DNA of 64,000 bases from Nocardiopsis eucommiae (GTDB lineage Bacteria > Actinomycetota > Actinomycetes > Streptosporangiales > Streptosporangiaceae): contig CP074402.1 in assembly GCA_018388625.1 (NCBI GenBank), positions 5,642,001 through 5,706,000 on the forward strand, read 5' to 3'. Made by a program: the position numbers and the translations under genes. Below, piece after piece: positions 29,068 through 38,411 of this stretch. The notes under the pieces were generated by a model that was not told where the DNA came from, searched no databases, and saw nothing but the letters and a program-made list of their open reading frames with translations. Within the stretch, counting starts at the first letter, position 1. Every line of letters begins with the position of its first letter.

Positions 29068-30058
29068 TCAGGCCTCCAGAAGTTCCCGCAGGTCGTCGGC
29101 GGTGGGAGGATCAGCGCCCACCCGGGTGACCGTGTGGGCCGCGGCGGTGACGGCGAAGGTCAGCAGGTCGGCCAGGTCCGCCTCCGTCAGCCCGGTCAGG
29201 CGGCCCCGTGGCCGCTCACCCAGCCTCCCGTCCAGGTCGAGACGGTGGAGGAGGGCTCCCATGAAGGAGTCGCCCGCCCCGACCGTGTCCACCACCTCCA
29301 CCCTCGGTGCGGGGACCGCGGCCAGCACACCGTGGGAGAGGGCGAAGGCCCCTCCGCGCCCAGGGTGACCACGACCAGCGCCGGACCGAGGGCGGCCAGG
29401 GCGTGCGCGGCCCCCTCGGGGGTGTGCTCCGGGAAGAGGAAGGCCAGGTCCTCGTCGCTGGCCTTGACCACGTGGGCCTGGGCCGCGTGGCGCAGGGCCA
29501 GCGCACGGGCCTCGGCCGGGTCCCCGACCACGTCCGCGCGGATGTTGGGGTCGAGGGAGACCGTCACCTGTCCCCGGCCGTGCTCGCGCCGCAGCAGCGC
29601 CTCGATCCGGGTGGCCCCCGGTTCGCGGAACAGGGCGATGGAGGCGGCGTGCAGGGCCCGCACCCCGGGTTCCAGGGCTCCGGGGAGCTCACCGGGACGC
29701 CAACGCCAGTCGGCGGCGTCGTCCATGCGGAAGTCGTACCGGGCCGCCCCGTCCTGACCGAGGGTGGCCAGGGCCAGGGCGGACGGCTCCTCCGCCGCGA
29801 CCAGACCGGCAGGGTCCAGCCCCCGGCCAGAAGGCGTTCCCGGATGGCCGCGCCGAAACCGTCGGCGCCGATCCGGGCGAGCAGCCGGGTGGGCGTGCCC
29901 AGCCGGGCCGCGGCCAGCGCCGTGTTGGCCGGTCCGCCGCCGGGTGCGGCCCGCAACACGTCCGGGCCGTGCCGGGACGGCAGCAGGTCCATCACGTTCT
30001 CCCCGACCACCACCAGCCGGGGTGTTCCGGCGGCGGGGCCCGTGGTCTCCTCGGTCAC
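29068..30058 (-). CDS. PfkB-family sugar kinase (fructokinase-like; frameshifted as read)
   Basis: About 330 residues of ribokinase fold. Signature 1 is GGGPANTALAAARLG and signature 2 is VDTVGAGDSFMGALL, whose Asp is the catalytic base. The start (RLVVVGENVMDLLP) and the SLDPNIRADV stretch fit fructokinase-type PfkB enzymes. Shifts near 29823 and 29349 are each repaired by one G. The GTG at 30058 overlaps the isomerase stop as GTGA and has GGGAGGA upstream. With the AGE-family isomerase it suggests aldose to ketose to ketose phosphate; the sugar is inferred, perhaps mannose/fructose. Confidence 0.82.
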
Positions 30059-31318
30059 CGGCTTCCTCCCGTACCGCGCAGGGCCGCCGCGATCGAGGTC
30101 GAGAACCCGACCTGCGGCAGCAGGGTGGCCTGGTAGGCGTGGTAGACGTCGGGCTTGCCCGACCACACCGCTCCCCGGGGCGGTTCGCGGGGTCCAGCTC
30201 GTGCCGCCAGCTGCCGTGCTCGCGGTCCACGTGGAACCGGTCGGCGTAGTCCCACCACCGCTCGTACCGCTCGGTGTAGGCGGTGTCGCCGGTGCGCACG
30301 GCCAGCGCCCACGCGGCCATGGTGGCCTCGGCCACCACCCAGTGCATGCGCTGGCGCACGACCGGGCGGTCCTCCCAGTCCAGGGTGTAGGCGAACCCCT
30401 CCGCGCCGTCCACGCCCCAGCCTCGCCGGACGGCGCGGGCGAAGAGGTGTTCGGCGTCGGCGCGCAGCCACGCGGGGGCGGTCTCGCCCGCGCGCTCCAG
30501 GGCGAGTTCGAGATGCAGGAGCAGGCGGGCCCACTCCAGGAGGTGACCGGTGGTGCTGCCGAAGGGGCGGAAGGGGTGATCAGGGTGGTCGCGGTTGTAG
30601 TCCGGGAGCGGGCGCCAGTCCGGGGTGAAGTGCTCGGGCAGGCGCCAGTCGTGGGCGGCGGCCACTCCGTGGACCAGGCGCTCCGCCACGGCCAGGGCCC
30701 GGCGGGTCCAGTCGGTGTCGCCGGTGGCGTCGGCAGCGGCCAGGAGCGCCTCCACCCAGTGCATGGCGCTGTTGGCCCCCGGTAGGGCTCGGTGACGGTC
30801 CAGTCGGCGTCCCAGCTCTCCCGAACGCAGTCCGCCTCCTCCTCCCAGAAGCGCGCGTCGAACACCCCCAGGGCCTCGTCCAGCAGTTCACGCGCGCCCG
30901 GGCGGGCGGCGAGGGTGGCGGAGGAGGCGGCCAGGACGACGAAGGAGAGGGGGTAGGCGGACTTGTCCGGGAGCGCTTGGGAGCGCTCCCGGGCTCGGGT
31001 GGGATCCCCGCCCTCCGGCACCGCGTCGAACCATCCGCCCAGTTCGGCGTCGCGCAACGGCCCGGAGAGCGCGGCCACCCCGTGGTCGGCCAGCTCCGCC
31101 GCGCGCGCGTCGCCGCGCAGGTGCGCCAGGGAGAACACGTGCGTCATCCGAGCGGTGATCCAGGTCTCGGTCGGACGGTCGGGCTCCACGCCGCCCTTGG
31201 CGTCCAGCCAGCCGAACCCGTCGGGGACGGCCGCACCGGCGGCGAAGTCGACCAACCGCCGTTCCTCCGCCGCCAACCACGAGGGGGAGCCCGGGGCAGG
31301 GTGTGTCGAAGTGGTCAA
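30055..31318 (-). CDS. AGE-family sugar isomerase/epimerase (frameshifted as read)
   Basis: About 421 residues of (alpha/alpha)6-barrel. Motifs include TRMTHVFSLAHLRG, DKSAYPLSFVVLAAS, SAMHWVEALL, RQRMHWVVAEAT and WWDYADRFHVD; the conserved histidines of the N-acylglucosamine 2-epimerase superfamily are present. The spacing looks closest to mannose/sulfoquinovose isomerases (YihS-like) rather than true GlcNAc epimerases. Shifts near 30778 and 30178 are repaired by single bases. The start is TTG at 31318, 7 nt after GAGGAGG, which itself overlaps the preceding hydrolase stop. Acts in the cytoplasm, followed by the kinase. Confidence 0.8.
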
Positions 31319-31330
31319 ACCAGTGCCTCC

Positions 31331-32196
31331 TCAGGGAGTTGTTCCGCGCGTAACGCTATCCCGGGCCGTGCTTCCCGTGAAGGGTTCCGCTCGCCCCCGG
31401 GCCCGGTCCGCGGCGCTGCACGTCCAGCGGATGTGCTCCGCGACGCTGAGGGGGTCGTCCGCCATCGGGATGTGTCCGACCCCCAGCAGCGACACCATGC
31501 GCGCGTTGGGCACCCGCTGGTGGGCGTGCTCCGCGCTGGAGGGCAGCAGGGTTCGGTCCCGGTCACCCCAGGCGATGGTGACCGGGCAGGAGATCGGCCG
31601 GGAGGTGAAGTCGTAGTCCGCGATCCTCGGCACCATACGCACGTACGGCGCTCCCGGGGTGAGCCCCTGGATACCGAACCGGGTCGCCTTGGCCTCCGGG
31701 GAGGAGGGGTCGCCGCGCAGCGCGATGCGTGCCGCGGCCCGCGCGGGCGGGGTGTCCGCGAGCCGTTCCTTGAGCGGCATGGGCAGGTGGGTGGCCAGGT
31801 TGGCCACCACGCCGACCGTGCGCATGCCCCAGCGGGCGAGGCGGTCGGAGAACCCGGCCGGGGAGAACACCGTCACCGAGCCGGCCACCCCTGGACCCCC
31901 AGTTCGAGGGCGATCGAACCGCCCAGCGAGTTGCCCGCCAGGTGGGGGCGCTCCAGCCCGTGCAGTTCGCAGAAATCCCGGATCACCCGCACCATGCTGT
32001 GCACGTCGTAGGGTTCGTCCCGCCCCGGCGCCGGGGACTCCCCGAACCCCGGCAGGTCCACGCTGACCACCTCGTAGTCGGCGGCCAACCGGGGCGCCAC
32101 CGCCTCCCAGCTCTGCCGTCGGTCGCCGAGTCCGTGCAGCAGGACCACGGGGCGACCGCTCCCGTGCCGGTCGAAGGCGATGCGTCTGGGGTTCAT
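31331..32196 (-). CDS. Alpha/beta-hydrolase (frameshifted as read)
   Basis: About 288 residues. Nucleophile elbow GNSLGG, acid in WGDRDRTLLP, His in GVGHIPM; VVLLHGLGDRRQSW forms the oxyanion loop. A typical soluble esterase/lactonase-like enzyme. One shift near 31891 (ELGVQG to VAGSVTVFSPAG) is repaired by one G. Lies between the acyltransferase (10 bp) and the isomerase (12 bp), so it is probably co-transcribed with them. The substrate is unknown. Confidence 0.82.
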
Positions 32197-32205
32197 CCCA
32201 TGGGT

Positions 32206-33606
32206 CTACCCGAGGTACCCGTGACGACCACCGGGACGAACCAGGAAACTGGGCAGAAGCTGTGCCCGGGTCGGCTCACCGGCGGCGCGCGGACGCGGCG
32301 CGGCGGTGAGCAGCAGGCCCGACACCACGGCCACCAGACCCAGGACCGGTGCCAGGCCGAAGCCCAGACCGGCCACGGTCAGGACCAGCAGCCCGCCGCC
32401 GATCAGCGCGGCGGCGGCCAGCACACGGATCAGTCCGGGGTCACCGCGCAGGACCTTCGGCGGCTCCTCGAACCGCACCGCCCAGTGGGCCAGGGGCAGG
32501 ATCATCGGCACCAGGACCGCCACGCCGAGCACGCCCCACAGCAGCCACAGCCCGGTCATCGGGTCGGGGGTGTTGATGCCCAGGCCGTACACGAGGACCC
32601 CGGCCACCACCGAGATCGGCAGCATGTGCCACAGGTACACCGTCATCAGCTGCGGGGAGACACGGTCCAGCATCCGCGCCGGACCGGGCCGGTCCGTCCA
32701 CGCGGAGATCCGGTCCCGCAGGAGCATCGCGACGCCGACCTGCACGGCGCCCAGCGCCGCCAGCACCAGGGTCGGCGGGGAGACGTTCGAGGTCTCGGCG
32801 GCGAACACACCGGTCATGTTGAACGAGTACGGACCCACGTTGACCAGGACGACGACCGTGACGGCGCCGACGGCGGCCATCCATGCCGCGTGGGGGCGGC
32901 GGATCGCACCGCTCGCGTACCGGAACCCCAGCTGGTGGACGGCCAACCAGACGAAGGCCACGTTCAGGAAGCCGAAGGCCTCCACCCCGAAGCCGAACCG
33001 GCTCAGGTCCACGACCATGGCACCGGCGAGCAGCGCCGCCGGGACCCACCAGCCGAACCTGTCCTGGGCGGCCACCAGGATCGGGGTGGCCACCACCACC
33101 AGCACGTACACGGCCAGGAACCACAGCACCATGCCCGCCGCGCCCGCGCCGACCAGTACCGGCTGCTGCTGGGCTCCGCCCAGGACCGCCAGGTGCGAGG
33201 CGAGGATCCACACCACCGCGAGGGGCACCACGGGCCAGGCCAGCCGTCTGAGCCGCTTGGCCCACCAGACCGACGCGATCTCGCCCCGGCCCTGGGCCGA
33301 GCGCCAGCTGATCATGTTGGCCGCCCCACCCACGAAGAAGATCAGCGGCATGACCTGGGAGACCCAGGTGAGCGCGAACCCGCCCGGGGTGCTCAGGACG
33401 CTGGTCGCCGCGAGGTCGCCCTCGGACTGCACGGTCAGCACCGGCAGCCACCAGTGCTGGAGGACCACCAGGGCCATGACGAACAGGCGCAGGGCGTCGA
33501 GGAAGCGATCACGTCCCCGTGGTCGGGGCACGGCCACCACCGGTGCTGCGGCGGAGGCCTGAGGCCGGTCCCCGCCCGCGTTCGCGGGTTCGGCGATCAC
33601 GGTCAT
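32206..33606 (-). CDS. Acyltransferase-3 family membrane protein
   Basis: A 466-residue integral membrane protein with about ten spans. It starts with RFLDALRLFVMALVVLQHWW, whose Arg/Asp and the H of LQHWW match the AT3 (OafA/NodX-like) pattern. These enzymes move acyl groups onto extracytoplasmic sugars, lipids or antibiotics. AAGGAGC precedes the ATG at 33606. It is the first gene of a likely operon with the hydrolase, isomerase and kinase, suggesting modification of a sugar or glycoconjugate. Intact. Confidence 0.8.
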   Translation of the reverse strand: MTVIAEPANAGGDRPQASAAAPVVAVPRPRGRDRFLDALRLFVMALVVLQHWWLPVLTVQSEGDLAATSVLSTPGGFALTWVSQVMPLIFFVGGAANMISWRSAQGRGEIASVWWAKRLRRLAWPVVPLAVVWILASHLAVLGGAQQQPVLVGAGAAGMVLWFLAVYVLVVVATPILVAAQDRFGWWVPAALLAGAMVVDLSRFGFGVEAFGFLNVAFVWLAVHQLGFRYASGAIRRPHAAWMAAVGAVTVVVLVNVGPYSFNMTGVFAAETSNVSPPTLVLAALGAVQVGVAMLLRDRISAWTDRPGPARMLDRVSPQLMTVYLWHMLPISVVAGVLVYGLGINTPDPMTGLWLLWGVLGVAVLVPMILPLAHWAVRFEEPPKVLRGDPGLIRVLAAAALIGGGLLVLTVAGLGFGLAPVLGLVAVVSGLLLTAAPRPRAAGEPTRAQLLPSFLVRPGGRHGYLG

Positions 33607-33964
33607 GGGTTGTCGCTCCTTGGTCTTTCCCGGGGTCCGGGGGCGGCCGGGCACGCGGAGGTGCCTGGTCGTGCTGACCGGGCTGTGCTGACCTGTGGGG
33701 GTCCGACACGTCCCGATGCGGGGCCCTGATCACGGGCGCCCGCCGACACTGATGACGGCAGTGGTGACGCGTCGCTGGTAACGACCCTAGGTTCGGGTCG
33801 CCGGGCGCCGCGAGGGCGCTGGGTACCCTCTCTCCCCACGGCCAGCCCACCCACGAGGGGTGGTGCCAGCACTACCGTCCCGTTGGGAACGCCGAGGGCG
33901 CGGGGGTTCGCGGACCGGAGACACCGACGGGCCCGGGCAGGTGGTGCCGGTGGGACCGAGGGGA
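33607..33964 (-). other. Intergenic region, acyltransferase promoter
   Basis: A 358-bp gap between nadE and the acyltransferase gene, both on the minus strand. TAGGGT on the minus strand (33789-33784) could be the -10 for the acyltransferase, giving a leader of about 170 nt. I see no gene and no strong terminator. Confidence 0.35.
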
Positions 33965-34795
33965 TCAGGGAGCGGTGGGGACGGCGCGCTTGTGGGCGGT
34001 CACACCGTAGCGGTCCACGAGGGTGCGGGTCACCTCGTCGGGGACCGGAAGGCCCTCGAGGAAGTCGTCGATCTGATCGTAGGTCAGCCCCAGCGCCTCC
34101 TCGTCGGGCTTCTGCGGGGTGAGCGTCTCCAGGTCGGCCGTCGGCACCTTGTTCACCAGGTCCCCGGGAGCGCCGAGTTCGGCGGCGACCGCGCGCACCC
34201 GGCGCTTGGTCAGTCCGGCCAGCGGCACGAGGTCGACCCCGCCGTCGCCGTACTTGGTGAAGAAGCCGGTGACCGCCTCGGCCGCGTGGTCGGTGCCGAC
34301 CACCAGGCCGCGCGCGGCGCCCGCGATCGCGTACTGGGCGATCATCCGCTGGCGGGCCTTGACGTTGCCGACCACGAAGTCCTCCGCGAAGGCGTGCTCG
34401 TGGGTCACGCCGGCCTCGGTGAGGGAGGCGGCCATGGCGTCCGTGGCCGGTCGCACGTCCACGGTCAGACACTGGTCGGGGGCACCGAACTCCACGGCGC
34501 GGGCGGCGTCCGCCTCGTCCGCCTGCGTCCCGTAGGGCAGGCGCACGGCCACGTACTCGGCCTCGTGGCCGGACTCGCGGGCCCGGTCGACGGCCAGTCG
34601 GCACAGGCGCCCGGCGGTGAGCGAGTCCACGCCACCGCTGATCCCCAGGACCAGCGCGCGGGACCCGTTCGTGGTGAGTCTCTCCGTGAGGAAGGCCACT
34701 CTGCGCTCGATCTCGGCGTGGACGTCGAAGTGCTCGGGGACTTCGAGTTCGCGGATGATCTCGCGGCGCTGCTCGCTCAGCTCGGTCTCGGTCAC
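33965..34795 (-). CDS. nadE: NAD(+) synthetase (ammonia-type)
   Basis: A 276-residue NadE, amidating deamido-NAD to NAD with ATP. The PP-loop LGISGGVDS and the GTDHAAEAVTGFFTKYGDGG active-site stretch are diagnostic, as is PLAGLTKRRVR. There is no N-terminal glutaminase domain, so ammonia is the nitrogen donor or a separate amidase supplies it. The GTG at 34795 has AGGGAG upstream. Cytosolic, last step of NAD synthesis. Intact. Confidence 0.95.
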   Translation of the reverse strand: MTETELSEQRREIIRELEVPEHFDVHAEIERRVAFLTERLTTNGSRALVLGISGGVDSLTAGRLCRLAVDRARESGHEAEYVAVRLPYGTQADEADAARAVEFGAPDQCLTVDVRPATDAMAASLTEAGVTHEHAFAEDFVVGNVKARQRMIAQYAIAGAARGLVVGTDHAAEAVTGFFTKYGDGGVDLVPLAGLTKRRVRAVAAELGAPGDLVNKVPTADLETLTPQKPDEEALGLTYDQIDDFLEGLPVPDEVTRTLVDRYGVTAHKRAVPTAP

Positions 34796-34865
34796 GTGCG
34801 CTCCCTGGATGTGGTGCGTGGTCCACCGATTATCACCCTTGCCGGGGAGCGCTTCACCACGTCGG

Positions 34866-35449
34866 TCAGCGGTCCGCGCGCAGGCGGCGGGCGAACCGCT
34901 CGTAGTCCACCACGACGCCGTCGCCGTCCACGGACAACGAGTACTCGCCGTGCAGGGGGTCGCGGTAGGTGTAGCGCTCCAGACCGTCCTCGGCCGGGTG
35001 CCGGGTGTAGCGCTGGCGGACACGGCGGACCCGCAGGCAGGGGATGTCGATCCACGCGACCGCGATGTCCCGGTGTTCTCCGGGACGCAGCCCGAGACGG
35101 CGGATGGGGAGCGTGTTGGTGAGCGGGGTGGCGGCGACGTCGGCGTCCAGGCAGCCCACCAGCTCGGGGAGGGGGCGGCCGTCCGCGTCGGTCCAGTGGC
35201 CGTCCTGGGCCCGGAGTGTGACCGACCTCGGCCCGGAGGTCGAGAGCACCTCGGCGCGGACCTCGCGGGTCGTCCAGGCCAGGTCCGTGCGGACGGTGAA
35301 GCGCGTGAAGAAGCGCTCCGCCCCTCCACCACGGTCTCCCCGGCCTCCAGCCGGTGGCCGTCGGGCTCGGGCAGGACCGTGCCGAGTCCCAACCCCTGGG
35401 GGACGTCGGTGCGGGTCCACGCGGCCGGGTGTTCCGTCAGTGACGACAT
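34866..35449 (-). CDS. Putative glycolipid-binding protein (PF06475-type; frameshifted as read)
   Basis: About 194 residues. The middle and end match the family well: DLAWTTREVRAEV, GHWTDADGRPLPELVGCLDA, the hallmark PLTNTLPIRRLGL, and closing VVVDYERFARRL. Homologues are described as putative glycolipid-binding; no enzymatic residues are apparent. One shift near 35323 joins the N-terminal MSSLTEHPAAWTRTDVP segment to the rest with one added G. It lies 70 bp upstream of nadE on the same strand. Role unknown. Confidence 0.75.
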
Positions 35450-35537
35450 GTCACCGTTCTACCGTTCTGGACGGTGCGGCGCCAGAGCGCGAGCGTGCCC
35501 GTGCCGAACGTGACACGGGCACGGAAGCCGTTCGTTA

Positions 35538-35576
35538 CGGGGCCCGTGGTTCACTGCGGTCGAACCACGGGCCCCG
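35538..35576 (-). terminator. Terminator hairpin after putP
   Basis: Perfect 15-bp arms (CGGGGCCCGTGGTTC and its complement) with a 9-nt loop, 12 bp beyond the putP stop. Confidence 0.75.
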
Positions 35577-35587
35577 GCGGACGGACG

Positions 35588-37157
35588 TCAGGCGACGGGC
35601 TGGGGCTCCTCGTCCCTGCCGCCGGCCCTGACCTCGTCCTGCACGCGGTCGAAGTCCGCCTCCATCTGCGGGCTGACCCGGCCGAGGCCGTTGAAGGCGA
35701 AGATGCACAGCACGCTCAGGGCGATGGCCGGCACCATGGCGTACAGACCGACGCCGAGGAAGGCCTCGTCGACGAAGTCCCAGACGATGGCGGTGGTCGC
35801 GCCCGCGACCATGCCGGCCAGGGCGCCCGCCCAGGTCATCCTGCGCCAGAAGACGGCGAAGAGCAGGACCGGGCCGAAGCCCGCCCCGAAGCCCGCCCAG
35901 GCGTAGCCGACCAGACCCATGACGGACTGGTCTCCGTAGAGGGCGACCAGGGCGGCGACCACGGCCACGACCACGACGGCCAGACGGCTGAGCCACATGA
36001 GCAGCTTGGGACTGGCGTCCTTGTTGATGTAGGCGCGGTAGACGTCCTCGGTGATGGCGGAGGAGGCCACCAGGAGCTGGGAGTCCGCGGTGCTCATGAC
36101 CGCCGCGAGGATGGCGGCGAGGAGGAAGCCCGCGACCCACGGGTTCATCAGGGCGTCGATCAGGCGGGGAAGACCTGTTCGGGGTCGTCCAGGGGGTCTC
36201 GAAGTAGGCGATACCGACGAAGCCGACGAGCAGCGCCAGCCCCATGGCGGTGACCGCCCAGGACACGCTGATGGCCGCTGCCTTGGGGATGTCCCGGAGG
36301 GAGCGGATGCCCATGTAGCGGGAGAGGATGTGCGGCTGGCCGAAGTAGCCGAAGCCCCACGCCAGACCGGACACGATGACCACCCAGCCCAGCGTCTCGG
36401 CGGACACCCAGGCGCCGTCGGCGAGGGAGGAGCCGCCGAAGGCCGACATGAGGTTGTCGCCCCGGGCGTTGACTCCGTCGACGACCTCGCCGAGGCCGCC
36501 CAGGAAGCTGATCGCGACCACGGGCACGATGAGCAGGGCCAGCCACATCATCATGGCCTGCACGACGTCGGTGACCGAGACGGCGAGGTAGCCGCCGATG
36601 ACGGTGTAGGCGACCACGATGCCGAGCCCGATGAGCACGGCCAGCACCGGGTTGAGCCCGAAGACCTGGTCGAACAGCGACATCATCGCCGTCATGCCGG
36701 AGGCGACGTAGAAGAAGTAGAAGACGATGATCAGGACCGCCGAGACCCCGCGCAGGAGACGGGTGCGGTCGTTGAACCGGTTCTCCAGGAAGGAGGAGAG
36801 GGTGAGCGAGTCGGACTCGCCGCCGTTCCGGGCGTCGGTGACGCGTTCGGTGTACACCCGCAGACGCGGTGCGAGCAGGATCCAGCTGCCGAGGAAGCCG
36901 GAGGCCAGACCGACCGCGATCCAGGCCTCACCGAGGCCGGACATGTAGATGGCCCCGGGCAGGCCCATCAGGAGCCAACCGCTGAAGTCGCTGGCGTTCG
37001 CGCTCAGGGCGGTGACCAGACTGCCCAGTTTGCGGCCGCCCAGGACGAAGTCGGACTGTGACTGCGTGCGGCTGTAGAAGTACACAGCCATCGCGACCAT
37101 GAGGCCGAGATAGATCACGAAGGTCACGATCGGTCCGACCAAGGAGTCGGGATTCAA
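35588..37157 (-). CDS. putP: Sodium/proline symporter, SSS family (frameshifted as read)
   Basis: About 523 residues with 12-13 membrane spans. PutP hallmarks: YSRTQSQSDFVLGGRKLG, SANASDFSGWLLMGLPGAIY (sodium/substrate site) and AAILAAVMSTADSQLLVASS. It imports proline with sodium. Two shifts close together near 36192 and 36170 (ETP-LDDPEQVFP-RLIDALMNP) are each repaired by one C. The start is TTG at 37157 with AAGGAGG upstream, giving MNPDSL. A FadR-type regulator follows upstream, and both promoters carry the same 14-bp motif. Confidence 0.88.
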
Positions 37158-37219
37158 CCGTCTCCTCCTTTCCCAGAAGAACGGCGACAGTGGGCCGCTA
37201 AGCGTTGTTTGCGAAGAAC

Positions 37220-37233
37220 AGGCCGATCATCAC
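37220..37233 (-). promoter_or_regulatory. Shared 14-bp motif in the putP promoter
   Basis: AGGCCGATCATCAC occurs here and again at 38219-38232 before the FadR-type gene, in the same plus-strand orientation. A 14-bp exact repeat in two adjacent promoters suggests a common regulator, most simply the FadR-type protein. Confidence 0.6.
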
Positions 37234-37286
37234 GGTTGGTAGCCCAGACCACAATGCCCTGTGTGCGAAACAACACCCGGTCGAGA

Positions 37287-37308
37287 CCTGGTCGAGTTCT
37301 TGACCAGG
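37287..37308 (-). promoter_or_regulatory. Inverted repeat in the putP/fadR-type gap
   Basis: Perfect 7-bp arms CCTGGTC / GACCAGG with an 8-nt spacer. TGGTC/GACCA half-sites recall GntR/FadR operators, although the spacer is longer than usual. It could also be a weak hairpin after the regulator gene (stop at 37450). Confidence 0.45.
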
Positions 37309-37449
37309 CAGAATTGTTCGCCTGGCCATTTCCGGCAAGCCCCGTTTGTCTGATCGGACATACGCACACCGCGTGGCCGCACGGTCGTCCCACATGGCGG
37401 GACACCGCTCGGCGCACGGGAACCCGGGATCCCCCGAGCCCCGGGGAAC

Positions 37450-38178
37450 TCAGCCGAGCAGCTCCCGCAACCGGCGCTCCACCCCGGCCAGGTGCGCGCC
37501 CAGGGCCAGCCGCGCCGCCTCGGGGTCGCGCGCCCGCACCGCGCGGACGATCCGGCGGTGCTCCCCGTCGCTGGCCGCCAGCGCCGCCTCCGTCAGCGGC
37601 GCCACGTCCATCAGCTGGTTGATCCGCATCCGGGTGTCCGTGACCGCGGCGACCGTCCGTTCCGATCCGGTCAGCTGGGCCAGGGTGATGTGGAAGACGG
37701 TGTCGCAGCGCCGGTAGTCGGCGGGTCCGGCGTCGGCGGCCACGCCCACCCGCCGGTCCAGGAGGTCGTGCTGGTCCGTGGTGAGGCCGGTCTCGGCCAG
37801 CCGGACCACGGCGCCCGTCTCCAGGGTGCGCCGGAAGGCGAGCAGGTCGTCCAGCGCGGTGCCGGCCGCGCCGAGGCCGCGCCGCGCCTCGTCCGGGGTG
37901 GGCCTCGGAGGCGGCACCGCGACGAAGGTCCCGCCACCGCGTCCGCGCCGGGACTCGACGTGCCCCCGCCGCCGGAGGAGCTGGATCGCCTCGCGCAGGG
38001 TGACACGGCTGACGCCGAGGCGGGCGGAGAGGTCGCGCTCGGCCGGGAAGCGGCCGCCCTCCGGGACGACGCCGAGTCTGATGGCGCACAGCAGGCGCTC
38101 GACGGTGACCTCCAGGTCGTTGTCGGCCCGGACGCGACGGAAGACCGCTTCGGCAGCGGGATCGCAGGAGGGGATCAC
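37450..38178 (-). CDS. FadR-subfamily GntR transcriptional regulator
   Basis: A 242-residue regulator. The N-terminal winged HTH (about residues 25-90) reads FPAERDLSARLGVSRVTLRE. The C-terminal helical FCD-type domain has D...H (CDTVFHITLAQLTGS) and H (DGEHRRIV) residues that usually bind a metal and a carboxylate effector. The start is GTG at 38178. Intact. Likely autoregulated and controlling putP, as the repeated promoter motif suggests; the effector could then be proline-related, which is inference. Confidence 0.85.
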   Translation of the reverse strand: MIPSCDPAAEAVFRRVRADNDLEVTVERLLCAIRLGVVPEGGRFPAERDLSARLGVSRVTLREAIQLLRRRGHVESRRGRGGGTFVAVPPPRPTPDEARRGLGAAGTALDDLLAFRRTLETGAVVRLAETGLTTDQHDLLDRRVGVAADAGPADYRRCDTVFHITLAQLTGSERTVAAVTDTRMRINQLMDVAPLTEAALAASDGEHRRIVRAVRARDPEAARLALGAHLAGVERRLRELLG

Positions 38179-38218
38179 TCGGCCAGCTTAGGGCGCGTTC
38201 GGCACTCTCACCCGGAAA

Positions 38219-38243
38219 AGGCCGATCATCACCTTATCGGCCT
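38219..38243 (-). promoter_or_regulatory. Operator candidate upstream of the FadR-type gene
   Basis: Perfect 8-bp arms AGGCCGAT / ATCGGCCT around 9 bp; the left arm begins the 14-bp motif also present in the putP promoter (37220). It lies 41 bp upstream of the GTG start. Confidence 0.6.
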
Positions 38244-38344
38244 GCCCGTATCCGTCTGGGAGGAACGGATCATACGAACACAGTGATTCCGTGGAGGAAA
38301 GGAAACACGGATTCCAGGAATGGCGGGCCCTTGAGACACACGAA

Positions 38345-38374
38345 CGGCCCGGGGCGCGCGCCCGCCCCGGGCCG
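38345..38374 (-). terminator. Terminator hairpin after nrdB
   Basis: Perfect 12-bp arms CGGCCCGGGGCG / CGCCCCGGGCCG with a 6-nt loop, 37 bp past the nrdB stop. Confidence 0.65.
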
Positions 38375-38411
38375 TGGGGAGGGGAGACACTCGTGTTCTC
38401 CCAGGAAGGAC

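Noticed and set aside
29068..31318. Sulfoquinovose (sulfo-EMP) pathway genes
   Set aside because: The isomerase and kinase families fit, but no aldolase, reductase or sulfonate transporter genes are nearby.
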